A stretch of DNA of 64,000 nt, taken from positions 1 through 64,000 of the IMG/VR virus record IMGVR_UViG_3300033992_001502. One strand, written 5' to 3'. The notes under the pieces were generated by a model. It was not told where the DNA came from. It was given only the letters and a program-made list of their open reading frames with translations, and ran no database searches. This DNA comes from a virus. Position 1 is the first letter of the stretch. Every line of letters begins with the position of its first letter. The translations under genes were made by a program, and so were the position numbers. Of the stretch, positions 57,362-64,000 are shown in pieces.

Positions 57362-57754
57362 ATGAGCGGTAGAACTAGAAATAACCAAGATGTCGATACT
57401 ATGATGAACGACATACTTGATGCGCTCGACGTAATCAAGGCCAAATTGCCAAATGGCGAACTTAAGATAATTCAAGAGAGAATGGAAGGTTTAGAATCTT
57501 CCCAAGAGGACATGCACGAAGATCTGAGACAGATCAAAAAGCAGCTGCTTGATCCTGAAGACGGTATTGTCGTTAGAGTAAATAAGAACACTGAATTTCG
57601 TAAAAGGAAGGAAGAGGAGGCTAGAATTTATCAAGTAATATTGGATGAACATAAGGAGCTTATGTCATGGAAATCTACTGTAACTAAAATACTATGGATT
57701 ATAGTAACGGCAGTTGTCGGAATTGCAGTGGGTATGATTTTTAAGTCAAATTAA
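57362..57754 (+). CDS. Tail-anchored coiled-coil protein
   Basis: 130 residues. Helical cytoplasmic part with heptads (MEGLESSQEDMHEDLRQIKK) and a C-terminal membrane helix (VTKILWIIVTAVVGIAVGMI). Layout resembles phage hemolysin XhlA-like or holin-accessory proteins. A terminator follows at 57778. Confidence 0.68.
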   Translation: MSGRTRNNQDVDTMMNDILDALDVIKAKLPNGELKIIQERMEGLESSQEDMHEDLRQIKKQLLDPEDGIVVRVNKNTEFRKRKEEEARIYQVILDEHKELMSWKSTVTKILWIIVTAVVGIAVGMIFKSN

Positions 57755-57777
57755 CGATTCATCATTTTTTTTTTTTG

Positions 57778-57805
57778 AAGTCTCACTTTTGTGGGACTTT
57801 TTTTG
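57778..57805 (+). terminator. Terminator
   Basis: AAGTCTCAC/GTGGGACTT (one GU) and a T-run, after the coiled-coil gene. Confidence 0.82.
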
Positions 57806-57815
57806 TTTTTATTAG

Positions 57816-57821
57816 TATATT
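57816..57821 (+). promoter_or_regulatory. -10-like element
   Basis: AGTATATT after a terminator, before ATG 57848. Confidence 0.52.
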
Positions 57822-57847
57822 ATAAGTAATAAACAAAAAATATACTT

Positions 57848-58120
57848 ATGGCAACATTCGAAGTAGACGTAGACGTTTCTGATATCTTATCGGAATTATC
57901 ATCTCGTGAAAAGCGAGAAATGTACGAAGATTTAAAAGAAGAACTTGAAGAGGACGATGTTTCAAAAAATCCTGAGGATCTATTTAACAGCGGCACCTCC
58001 TACATGGAACAGGAAATTGGAAAGGCTTTGGCTTGGATGTGGGAATACCGCAATATGCTGACGACCTCTCAAAGAAACCGAATCCTAGCAATCACAAAAG
58101 AAAACTTCGTTGAGCAATGA
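57848..58120 (+). CDS. Small acidic protein
   Basis: 90 residues (MATFEVDVDVSDILSELSSR), acidic and helical. First gene after a TATATT promoter-like site; overlaps the next start by 4 nt. Function unknown. Confidence 0.65.
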   Translation: MATFEVDVDVSDILSELSSREKREMYEDLKEELEEDDVSKNPEDLFNSGTSYMEQEIGKALAWMWEYRNMLTTSQRNRILAITKENFVEQ

Positions 58121-58362
58121 AATACTACACTAGTCTCTTAATCGTGGCTTTGTTGGTAACAAGCTGCGGTTATAACAAACCGGAACCAATTCGAATTGAA
58201 AAGTACAAGGTGGTACGTACCTTTAAAAAGACCCCAATATCAATTCACGATGAAATGTCTCCACGATATAGAGCAGTATTGACGAATGGAGATACGGTTG
58301 CATGCAGAGAACACTGCAAGGCTGGAGACACAATAACATTTGAATATTATGGGACTAGATAA
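58117..58362 (+). CDS. Small lipoprotein
   Basis: 81 residues with signal MKYYTSLLIVALLVTSC (lipobox VTSC, C17). The mature part has two more cysteines (VACREHCKAGD). Envelope-located; function unknown. Confidence 0.7.
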   Translation: MKYYTSLLIVALLVTSCGYNKPEPIRIEKYKVVRTFKKTPISIHDEMSPRYRAVLTNGDTVACREHCKAGDTITFEYYGTR

Positions 58363-58561
58363 AATAGACTACAAAGAAGACTTGTATGAGGCAGTGCTTA
58401 TTAAGCAAGCATACGACTTCATGAGTTCAGGCAAAGAAAATATAATAGTCTTTTTTGAAGAGAATTGCAACGGCCCAATTTTCCAGGAAATGGTAAGATT
58501 AAATGGAGCAAAGAGCGTTATCAACGACTTAGTAGACACAATTAACAATTTAAACTCGTAA
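58349..58561 (+). CDS. Small hypothetical protein
   Basis: 70 residues from ATG 58349 (MGLDKIDYKEDLYEAV); an in-frame TTG at 58340 is less likely. Overlaps the lipoprotein gene by 14 nt. Function unknown. Confidence 0.6.
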   Translation: MGLDKIDYKEDLYEAVLIKQAYDFMSSGKENIIVFFEENCNGPIFQEMVRLNGAKSVINDLVDTINNLNS

Positions 58562-58563
58562 AC

Positions 58564-58905
58564 ATGAAAAATTTATTTTTATCGATGGTATGTGCAATTA
58601 TCACCATCTCAGCAAGTGCACAAATGCCGATAATAACGGCAGAAAATTCAAAGACCGTATTTGTTGATAAACCTGGAAAATGGTTAATCTATCAAACTGG
58701 AGAAATTGTAGAATTACCTGAATCAGCGGATGCTCGCAAAATATTGGTAGAGTGCGCAGATCAAGGCTGTTTTGGCTGGGTTGTTGAAAACTTGGAAGGT
58801 CAACAGTGCTACGTAACGATTACTGACGAAGGTGTTAAATTTCGCCACTCAAGAAAACCTATCGCTTCAAAGAAGGCTGACGGTTTAACGACCTCAGTTA
58901 ATTAA
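58564..58905 (+). CDS. Small secreted protein
   Basis: 113 residues with signal peptide MKNLFLSMVCAIITISASAQ. Contains a cysteine pair (ECADQGCFGW). Exported by Sec; function unknown. Confidence 0.68.
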   Translation: MKNLFLSMVCAIITISASAQMPIITAENSKTVFVDKPGKWLIYQTGEIVELPESADARKILVECADQGCFGWVVENLEGQQCYVTITDEGVKFRHSRKPIASKKADGLTTSVN

Positions 58906-58923
58906 AAAAAAAATCCATTAATT

Positions 58924-59172
58924 ATGGCCGCAAGAAGTAACCAACCTGGGGATATTATTGTCTGGATAGAAAATATTATTGCATCATGCACGCATCCCAT
59001 GCAGGAAAGTGTTGCTAGAAAGTTAATTGATCTATTTGACAAAAAGCTCGAAAGAACAAAGTATCCAACCAGTTTAAGAATACTTATTTACCGTAACCTT
59101 AGAGATAAGATTGACGATAAAATGTACGACCGAATACAAAAAAATCTAGAAAACAATGCCGACTTTAATTAA
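58924..59172 (+). CDS. Small helical protein
   Basis: 82 residues (MAARSNQPGDIIVWIENIIA), ends in NLENNADFN with a 17 nt overlap with the next gene. Function unknown. Confidence 0.62.
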   Translation: MAARSNQPGDIIVWIENIIASCTHPMQESVARKLIDLFDKKLERTKYPTSLRILIYRNLRDKIDDKMYDRIQKNLENNADFN

Positions 59173-59452
59173 AATACACCCAGACGGACGAGAAGAGTTC
59201 AAAGAACGAGGAGCTCGAGTTGAAGCAATCGCATGGAACGAAGATCGTACCTACAAAGAGGTAGTTGACTCAATTCCAGTAGTTGGATGCTCTCTCCTAG
59301 TTGGATCAGTTACTGCCAGATCCTATTCAGCTCAAGACTATTGGTTGACTACTGTAGTAACTGAAATTCTAGAAGAGCGCAAAGACTCGGACGGCAGGTT
59401 TGAGTTTGTAAAATTTAAAACAGAAAATTCAGTATATGAGCTCAGAGGATAA
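59156..59452 (+). CDS. Small hypothetical protein
   Basis: 98 residues (MPTLIKIHPDGREEFKERGA), beta-rich C-terminus. Overlaps both neighbours by 17 nt. Function unknown. Confidence 0.62.
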   Translation: MPTLIKIHPDGREEFKERGARVEAIAWNEDRTYKEVVDSIPVVGCSLLVGSVTARSYSAQDYWLTTVVTEILEERKDSDGRFEFVKFKTENSVYELRG

Positions 59453-59693
59453 AACCGTCCAGGACATTACTCACGGAATAGTTGCAGTAAGACGAGACGA
59501 TAAAAAGAATGAAATGTACGTTCTGCATTTTTGTGGGTTCTTTGAAGAGCCTAGCGCTGCAGACTACGACCACCTACGAAAAGAATTAGAAGAGGATCCT
59601 GAATTTGGATTAACTGATCAGGAATTTGAATTAATCGCAGCGACTCCTCAAATGCTGGAGTACGTCAAAAATGATGCAAATCAAGGTAACTAA
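59436..59693 (+). CDS. Small hypothetical protein
   Basis: 85 residues, acidic (FFEEPSAADYDHLRKELEED). One-base overlap with the HAD gene. Function unknown. Confidence 0.62.
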   Translation: MSSEDKTVQDITHGIVAVRRDDKKNEMYVLHFCGFFEEPSAADYDHLRKELEEDPEFGLTDQEFELIAATPQMLEYVKNDANQGN

Positions 59694-60265
59694 TGAAGGT
59701 AATTTTTTTAGACCATGATGGAGTTATTTGCCTAGCTACTGAATGGGGAAGTCGATTTAAGAAGACTAAAAGGTCTAAGACTGCGATGCAAATTAATACT
59801 AAAGACAATCCAGTTGAGTTTAGATTTGACAACTTTAATCAGAAAGCAGTTTCAATACTTAACGATATTATAAAGCAGACTGATGCTGAAATTGTAGTAA
59901 GTTCAGATTGGACACGTTGGGCGACCGTTGAAGAAATGGGCGAGTATTATGAATCAAAGGGCATCTGTAAAAAGCCGATCGCATTTACCCCAGACCTAAA
60001 GGACTGTACTGTGCATGGAAGTATTTTTATCTGGTCACCGGATTGGGATCTTGAACAAGTAAGATCTATTGAAATTAAGCAGTACTTACACGATCATCCT
60101 GAAATAACTCATTGGGTTGCAATTGACGACTTAAACATGGGTAAAAGCGGCGAGAGTTGGAAAGATGTGTGGGCCTTAGATAATTTCGTACTTACACCAA
60201 AGCGAATGGAAGGCATTAAGCAGTCTGGAATAAAGGATAAAATCTTAAAATTTTTAAAGGATTAA
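59693..60265 (+). CDS. HAD-like phosphatase, RNA-repair type
   Basis: 190 residues. FLDHDGVICL (5-14) holds the DxD nucleophile pair, VVSSDWTRW (about 66-74) is the second HAD motif, and VAIDDLNMG (about 142-150) the acidic motif IV. This DHDG..SSDW..IDD form resembles the HAD domain found in 'Swiss army knife' RNA-repair proteins. It may dephosphorylate RNA ends before ligation. Confidence 0.8.
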   Translation: MKVIFLDHDGVICLATEWGSRFKKTKRSKTAMQINTKDNPVEFRFDNFNQKAVSILNDIIKQTDAEIVVSSDWTRWATVEEMGEYYESKGICKKPIAFTPDLKDCTVHGSIFIWSPDWDLEQVRSIEIKQYLHDHPEITHWVAIDDLNMGKSGESWKDVWALDNFVLTPKRMEGIKQSGIKDKILKFLKD

Positions 60266-60268
60266 GAG

Positions 60269-60274
60269 TACAAT
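60269..60274 (+). promoter_or_regulatory. -10-like element
   Basis: AGTACAAT, 16 nt before ATG 60291. Confidence 0.5.
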
Positions 60275-60290
60275 ATAAAAAACAAATACT

Positions 60291-60539
60291 ATGTCAGAAA
60301 ACACAAATGCCGAACTTGGATTAATCCAAACAATAGCTAGAACTGGTGCAATCGAAACAGTTCAAGCCCTAGCACTTGCTCAACAAATGGGAATGGTCAA
60401 TTCACAAGAAGAATTAACTGAATTAATTGCAGCAGGAATGGAGACGATCCTTGAAGAATACGTTCAACAAATAGAAAACCAATCTAAAATTATCCTAAAT
60501 GAAGCTGGAAGTATTCGAGAAGGTAATAAACCAAATTAA
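60291..60539 (+). CDS. Small hypothetical protein
   Basis: 82 residues, helical (TGAIETVQALALAQQMGMVN). Overlaps the next gene by 41 nt. Function unknown. Confidence 0.6.
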   Translation: MSENTNAELGLIQTIARTGAIETVQALALAQQMGMVNSQEELTELIAAGMETILEEYVQQIENQSKIILNEAGSIREGNKPN

Positions 60540-60882
60540 AGAACAAGACGAAAAAATCAGTGCCCTGTACAAAATGGGAGTTGATTTAATCGAGTTTAGC
60601 GATTCATATTCGTCATTACGGTCTCTACTGCTTAGAGCCTATTATGGAGAAGAAGGCGAAGACTGGATTTCGTGGTTTCTTTATGAAAGAGACAGTTCAG
60701 TAGGAGCCGATCCTAATCAAGCATGGGACAAAGATGGAACACCTATTTGTTACGATATTCCAAGTTTATGGAAATGTGTTGAGGAGAGTCGATGTTCAAC
60801 TGATTTTGTTGAATATGAGCTTCCTAAATCAAGAGCGACCGCTGATGATTTGTTAAATCATATAGTAAACGGACTAGGTTAA
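60499..60882 (+). CDS. Hypothetical protein
   Basis: 127 residues, Trp-rich middle (GEEGEDWISWFLYERDSS; AWDKDGTPICYDIPSLWKCV). A common type of small phage protein with unknown role. Confidence 0.65.
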   Translation: MKLEVFEKVINQIKEQDEKISALYKMGVDLIEFSDSYSSLRSLLLRAYYGEEGEDWISWFLYERDSSVGADPNQAWDKDGTPICYDIPSLWKCVEESRCSTDFVEYELPKSRATADDLLNHIVNGLG

Positions 60883-60893
60883 TAAATTAGTAG

Positions 60894-60899
60894 TATAAT
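60894..60899 (+). promoter_or_regulatory. -10-like element 6 nt before ATG
   Basis: AGTATAAT, 6 nt, ATG at 60906. Confidence 0.65.
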
Positions 60900-60905
60900 A
60901 ATCTT

Positions 60906-61349
60906 ATGAAAACACACAATTCAGATAGAGTCGGTGCTATTAAACATAGAGCTAAGCGCATTTTTCAAAGAGTCGGTATTAAAATGACCCGATTATTTAA
61001 TCCACTTGATGTAATAAGAGCTGAAGAAAATTCATCGGATCGAGATGCCTCAATTCTTTTTAGAAAGATGATTTTACAAAAGGACAGCGAATTACTAATA
61101 AGTCCAATTAGCAACCGATACTTTGTAAAAAATGATGCAAATAACATCCTATTAATCTTAGAAGAATACGAATTAGTTATTATTAATCATGTATTTGGAT
61201 ACAACATTAAACTTTCACAAAAGGCTTACCGTCAATTATACACAGCTTTCGTAAATGAAGTGGAGGACCGTAGAAAGCAGATGGAAAGAACTTTTAGTAA
61301 AAATGTAAAGCACTCATTACAAACGTTAATTCAAAGATTAGATGACTAA
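60906..61349 (+). CDS. Hypothetical basic protein, predicted leaderless
   Basis: 147 residues, basic start (MKTHNSDRVGAIKHRAKRIF) and basic C-terminus. TATAAT ends exactly 6 nt before the ATG. Overlaps the next gene by 8 nt. Function unknown. Confidence 0.65.
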   Translation: MKTHNSDRVGAIKHRAKRIFQRVGIKMTRLFNPLDVIRAEENSSDRDASILFRKMILQKDSELLISPISNRYFVKNDANNILLILEEYELVIINHVFGYNIKLSQKAYRQLYTAFVNEVEDRRKQMERTFSKNVKHSLQTLIQRLDD

Positions 61350-61608
61350 ATACACAAAACTATCACTACTTGGACTATCTCCAGTTATTACGATCATACT
61401 AATGGTTGCTATTGGAACTGTATTAGCTAGATCAAGAAACTCTAAAGAAGTTCCATTCGCGAGCTCTTCTAAAATTGACACAGTTTACGTTGAAAAGCGA
61501 GTTGAGGTTGAAGTAAAGCCTGACACCGTATATTTTATTAAACCTTGTAAAAAATCACATTGCGATACAGAATCAGTTAAACCCCCAAAAATAGACTCAA
61601 TACAATAA
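61342..61608 (+). CDS. Single-span membrane protein
   Basis: 88 residues: membrane helix (LLGLSPVITIILMVAIGTVL), then a soluble tail with two cysteines (KPCKKSHCDTES). Function unknown. Confidence 0.62.
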   Translation: MTKYTKLSLLGLSPVITIILMVAIGTVLARSRNSKEVPFASSSKIDTVYVEKRVEVEVKPDTVYFIKPCKKSHCDTESVKPPKIDSIQ

Positions 61609-62231
61609 TGGAAGTAAAATTCGCAGATACATTCGGAGATAGCTTAAAGCGTCTCAGGTGGCATGAAAGTAAAATTTATAAATTCTACTCGTTTTTTCGG
61701 TACGATATCGGGCGTTTCGTTAAAAACGTTTGGCGTTTTAAAAAGGCACTAAACGGTCATTACTGGTGGGACCATCATGGCTCTCTACAGTTCATGGAGA
61801 TTGCGTTAACTCACATAGCTGACAATCTTGAGAAGCGAGGTCTTGAAGTAGACGGGCCTAGGCTAAAGAAGGTTGCTAAGATGCGTAGAGCAGTTGAACT
61901 TATTAAGAATTACAATCAAGATAATTATATTGAAATGGCTGAGGCTGAACTGGGCGAAATTATTCATCATGAATGGGAGTTCGAAGCGGTTCCAGACAAA
62001 CCTGGATATTCTCAATTAGTCGACAACGATACTCCAGAGGAAAAAGAGCACAATCGTAAAGTTTTCAATAGAGCACGTGAAATCGAAGATACTGAATGGT
62101 CTGAACTATGGGCCATCTTACAAGGGCAAAACCGAACTCAATTTACCATGTTTGCAGACAAGTCAACTGACAAAGATTCAGCTTGGGACAATTGGTTTGA
62201 TGGATCAGGTATGAAAGGTTGGTGGGATTAA
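61608..62231 (+). CDS. Hypothetical Trp/His-rich protein
   Basis: 207 residues. Features FVKNVWRFKKALNGHYWWDH and IHHEWEFEAVP, with HH and WWDHH clusters that could bind metal. C-terminus NWFDGSGMKGWWD. Similar-looking proteins occur in T4-like phages with no known function. Confidence 0.68.
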   Translation: MEVKFADTFGDSLKRLRWHESKIYKFYSFFRYDIGRFVKNVWRFKKALNGHYWWDHHGSLQFMEIALTHIADNLEKRGLEVDGPRLKKVAKMRRAVELIKNYNQDNYIEMAEAELGEIIHHEWEFEAVPDKPGYSQLVDNDTPEEKEHNRKVFNRAREIEDTEWSELWAILQGQNRTQFTMFADKSTDKDSAWDNWFDGSGMKGWWD

Positions 62232-62244
62232 CACTTAAAAAGAG

Positions 62245-62250
62245 TATAAT
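62245..62250 (+). promoter_or_regulatory. -10-like element before clpC-like gene
   Basis: AGTATAAT, 8 nt, ATG at 62259; near-leaderless. Confidence 0.6.
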
Positions 62251-62258
62251 AACTGTAT

Positions 62259-64000
62259 ATGGCAAAACAAAACAACAAAACCGGAAAAACTCCAATGCTC
62301 GATTCGTTCGGGAAAGATCTTACTCAATTAGCTATTGAGGGAAAGTTAGATCCAGTCGTTGGTAGGGAAAAAGAAATAAAGCGTTGCAGTCAAATACTCG
62401 CACGTAGAAAAAAGAACAATCCTCTCTTGATTGGAGAGCCTGGAGTTGGTAAAACTGCCATCGTCGAAGGTCTTGCAAAAATGATCATTGACAAAACTTG
62501 TCCACGAGTTCTATTCGATAAAAAGATCGTTACTCTTGAGCTTGCGAATTTAGTAGCAGGTACAAAGTACAGAGGTCAATTCGAAGAGCGAATGGAACAA
62601 ATAATTGACGAAGTTCAACAAAATCCGCATGTTATCCTATTCATAGATGAGATTCATACCCTAATTGGAGCTGGCTCAGCTAGCGGATCATTGGATGCGG
62701 CGAATATCCTGAAACCTGCACTTTCTCGTGGACAGATTCAGTGTATTGGTGCAACAACGCTTGACGAATTTAGAGGATCTATTGAAAAAGATGGTGCCCT
62801 GAATCGTAGATTTCAGCAAGTGATGGTAGATCCATCTACGCCAGAACAAGCTCGCCAGATCATCCAGAATATACGCCAGAAGTACGAAGACCATCACTCA
62901 GTAAGATACACTGACGAAGCACTTGATGCTTGCGTTACCTACAGTGATCGATACTTACAGGACAGATTTCTACCGGATAAAGCGATTGACTTAATGGACG
63001 AAGCTGGCTCAGCAGTTCACATAAACGGAGTAGTTGTACCTGAAGAAATTAAGTCACTTGAGGTAAAATTAGTTGAGGTAAGCGAACGCAAACAAAAGGC
63101 AGTAGATGGACAACAGTACGAAGCGGCTGCTAAATTGAGAGACGAAGCACTTAAGGTAATGTCAGAAATTGACGAAGAAAAATCAAAATGGGAAGAATCA
63201 TTAAAGGTGAATCGCCTAAATGTTTCAGAAGAAGATATCGCATCAGTAGTTGCCGCAATTACTGGAATTCCAATTACTAGACTCAAAGGTTCTGAGCTTG
63301 AAAGACTTGCTAATATGGCAAGCTGGTTAAAGGATCGAGTAATCGGTCAGCCTGAAGCAGTGGTCAAATTAACAAAAGCAATCCAGCGATCAAGAGCAGG
63401 GCTTAAGTCTAAAAATAGACCAATTGGGACTTTCATGTTCCTCGGCCCAACTGGTGTTGGTAAAACCGAATTGGCAAAGCAGCTTGCAAAATTCATGTTC
63501 GACTCAGAGGACTCGTTAATCAGAATAGACATGACTGAGTTTGGAGAAAAATTTACGTCGACTAAATTAATAGGAGCTCCTCCAGGATACGTTGGATACG
63601 ATGAAGGTGGTCAGCTTACTGAGAGAGTTAAGCGTAAACCCTATTCAGTAGTTCTATTGGACGAGGTCGAAAAAGCTCATCCTGATATTTTTCACACTCT
63701 ACTTCAAGTATTGGATGAAGGCCATTTAACTGATGGGCTTGGTCGTAAAATAGATTTTAAAAATACTGTGATTATTATGACTTCTAATTTGGGAGTTAAG
63801 GAATTGCAAGATTTTGGAGGAGGTATTGGATTCTCGTCAGCTGTTGATCAATTTGAAAAGCAGAAAGAGATCGCAGCAAGCGTTCTAAAGAAGGCTGTTA
63901 GTAAGCAGTTTGCACCAGAGTTTATCAATCGACTAGATGATATTATTATCTTCGAGACTCTTAAGAAAGAAGATATTACTAAGATCGTTGAAATTGAACT
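62259..64000 (+). CDS. ClpC-like AAA+ unfoldase, 3' end outside window
   Basis: At least 580 residues; runs off the right edge. It lacks the N-terminal Clp-N repeats and starts with LDSFGKDLTQLAIEGKLDPV. D1: IGEPGVGKTAIVEG and FIDEIHTLIGAG. A UvrB/C-type helix (QQYEAAAKLRDEAL) as in ClpC. D2: FLGPTGVGKTELAKQ, PPGYVGYDEGG, LLDEVEKAHPD. It should unfold proteins for a ClpP partner; the phage ClpP is at 35994. TATAAT ends 8 nt before the ATG. Confidence 0.93.
   Translation, partial: MAKQNNKTGKTPMLDSFGKDLTQLAIEGKLDPVVGREKEIKRCSQILARRKKNNPLLIGEPGVGKTAIVEGLAKMIIDKTCPRVLFDKKIVTLELANLVAGTKYRGQFEERMEQIIDEVQQNPHVILFIDEIHTLIGAGSASGSLDAANILKPALSRGQIQCIGATTLDEFRGSIEKDGALNRRFQQVMVDPSTPEQARQIIQNIRQKYEDHHSVRYTDEALDACVTYSDRYLQDRFLPDKAIDLMDEAGSAVHINGVVVPEEIKSLEVKLVEVSERKQKAVDGQQYEAAAKLRDEALKVMSEIDEEKSKWEESLKVNRLNVSEEDIASVVAAITGIPITRLKGSELERLANMASWLKDRVIGQPEAVVKLTKAIQRSRAGLKSKNRPIGTFMFLGPTGVGKTELAKQLAKFMFDSEDSLIRIDMTEFGEKFTSTKLIGAPPGYVGYDEGGQLTERVKRKPYSVVLLDEVEKAHPDIFHTLLQVLDEGHLTDGLGRKIDFKNTVIIMTSNLGVKELQDFGGGIGFSSAVDQFEKQKEIAASVLKKAVSKQFAPEFINRLDDIIIFETLKKEDITKIVEIE

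Overview
The window reads as a 64 kb piece of a large, T4-related, tailed-phage genome whose host is most likely a member of the Bacteroidota. Evidence for a phage: dense short genes with frequent 1-4 nt overlaps, both subunits of a T4-type DNA topoisomerase, endolysin-type enzymes, about 28 canonical tRNA genes, and many proteins starting with a T4-like capsid-targeting sequence. Evidence for the host: most starts lack a Shine-Dalgarno sequence and have A-rich leaders, and a secreted phage protein ends in a type IX secretion (T9SS type A) sorting domain, a system of Bacteroidota.

Layout. 1-6.8 kb: putative capsid-internal proteins (one a lysozyme) and SmpB. 6.8-16.1 kb: glycosyltransferases, a capsid-targeted nucleotidyltransferase, topoisomerase subunits (8.9 and 13.6 kb) surrounding an LpxH-like phosphoesterase and a SulP-type permease, then a 2H phosphoesterase and a thioesterase. 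16.1-25.9 kb, minus strand: a lysis and secretion cassette with an L,D-transpeptidase-like protein, a GH19 endolysin, dockerin/cohesin-like secreted proteins, small membrane proteins, a CsgG-like outer-membrane protein and a secreted HEXXH protein. 26-31 kb: small proteins, thioredoxin, phosphoesterase, two capsid-targeted proteins. 30.9-34.1 kb: the main tRNA array, with structured spacers. 34.5-35.1 kb: a long structured non-coding region. 35-47.9 kb: ClpP, kinase, lytic transglycosylase, PRPP-synthetase-like enzyme, SET protein, flotillin-like protein, CCA-adding enzyme, (p)ppGpp-hydrolase-like protein, RNA ligase with a cyclic-phosphate receiver protein, RmlC. 48-53.8 kb: Leu tRNA and a tRNA-like element, methylglyoxal synthase, XPD/DinG helicase, capsid-targeted acidic proteins. 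53.8-54.9 kb: second tRNA array. 55-64 kb: more capsid-targeted and small proteins, ending in a ClpC-like ATPase cut by the window edge.

The most striking observation is that both tRNA arrays seem to be controlled by leader-peptide attenuation. A 43-codon ORF (30916-31047) precedes a terminator (31072-31102) and then the first array. Its peptide contains every amino acid carried by the recognisable tRNAs of that array. A 23-codon ORF (53805-53876) precedes a terminator (53901-53933) and the second array (Cys, Ser, His, Leu, Leu, Ser, Arg, Arg). Seventeen of its 23 residues are Leu, Ser, Arg, His or Cys. In both leaders the 3' part of the ORF is complementary to the 5' arm of the terminator, so an antiterminator can form. 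This looks like an amino-acid-operon attenuator turned into a sensor of tRNA supply.

Two promoter-like motifs recur. GTATAAT-like motifs lie exactly 6 nt before several start codons, which predicts leaderless mRNAs. T4-late-like ATAAATAA motifs precede many capsid-targeted genes and the endolysin. The tRNA arrays together cover all 20 amino acids and include an initiator-type tRNA. With the CCA-adding enzyme, RNA ligase, cyclic-phosphate receiver protein, HAD protein and P-loop kinase they suggest a phage that builds and maintains its own tRNA pool. All functions come from reading the sequence; no database search was run.
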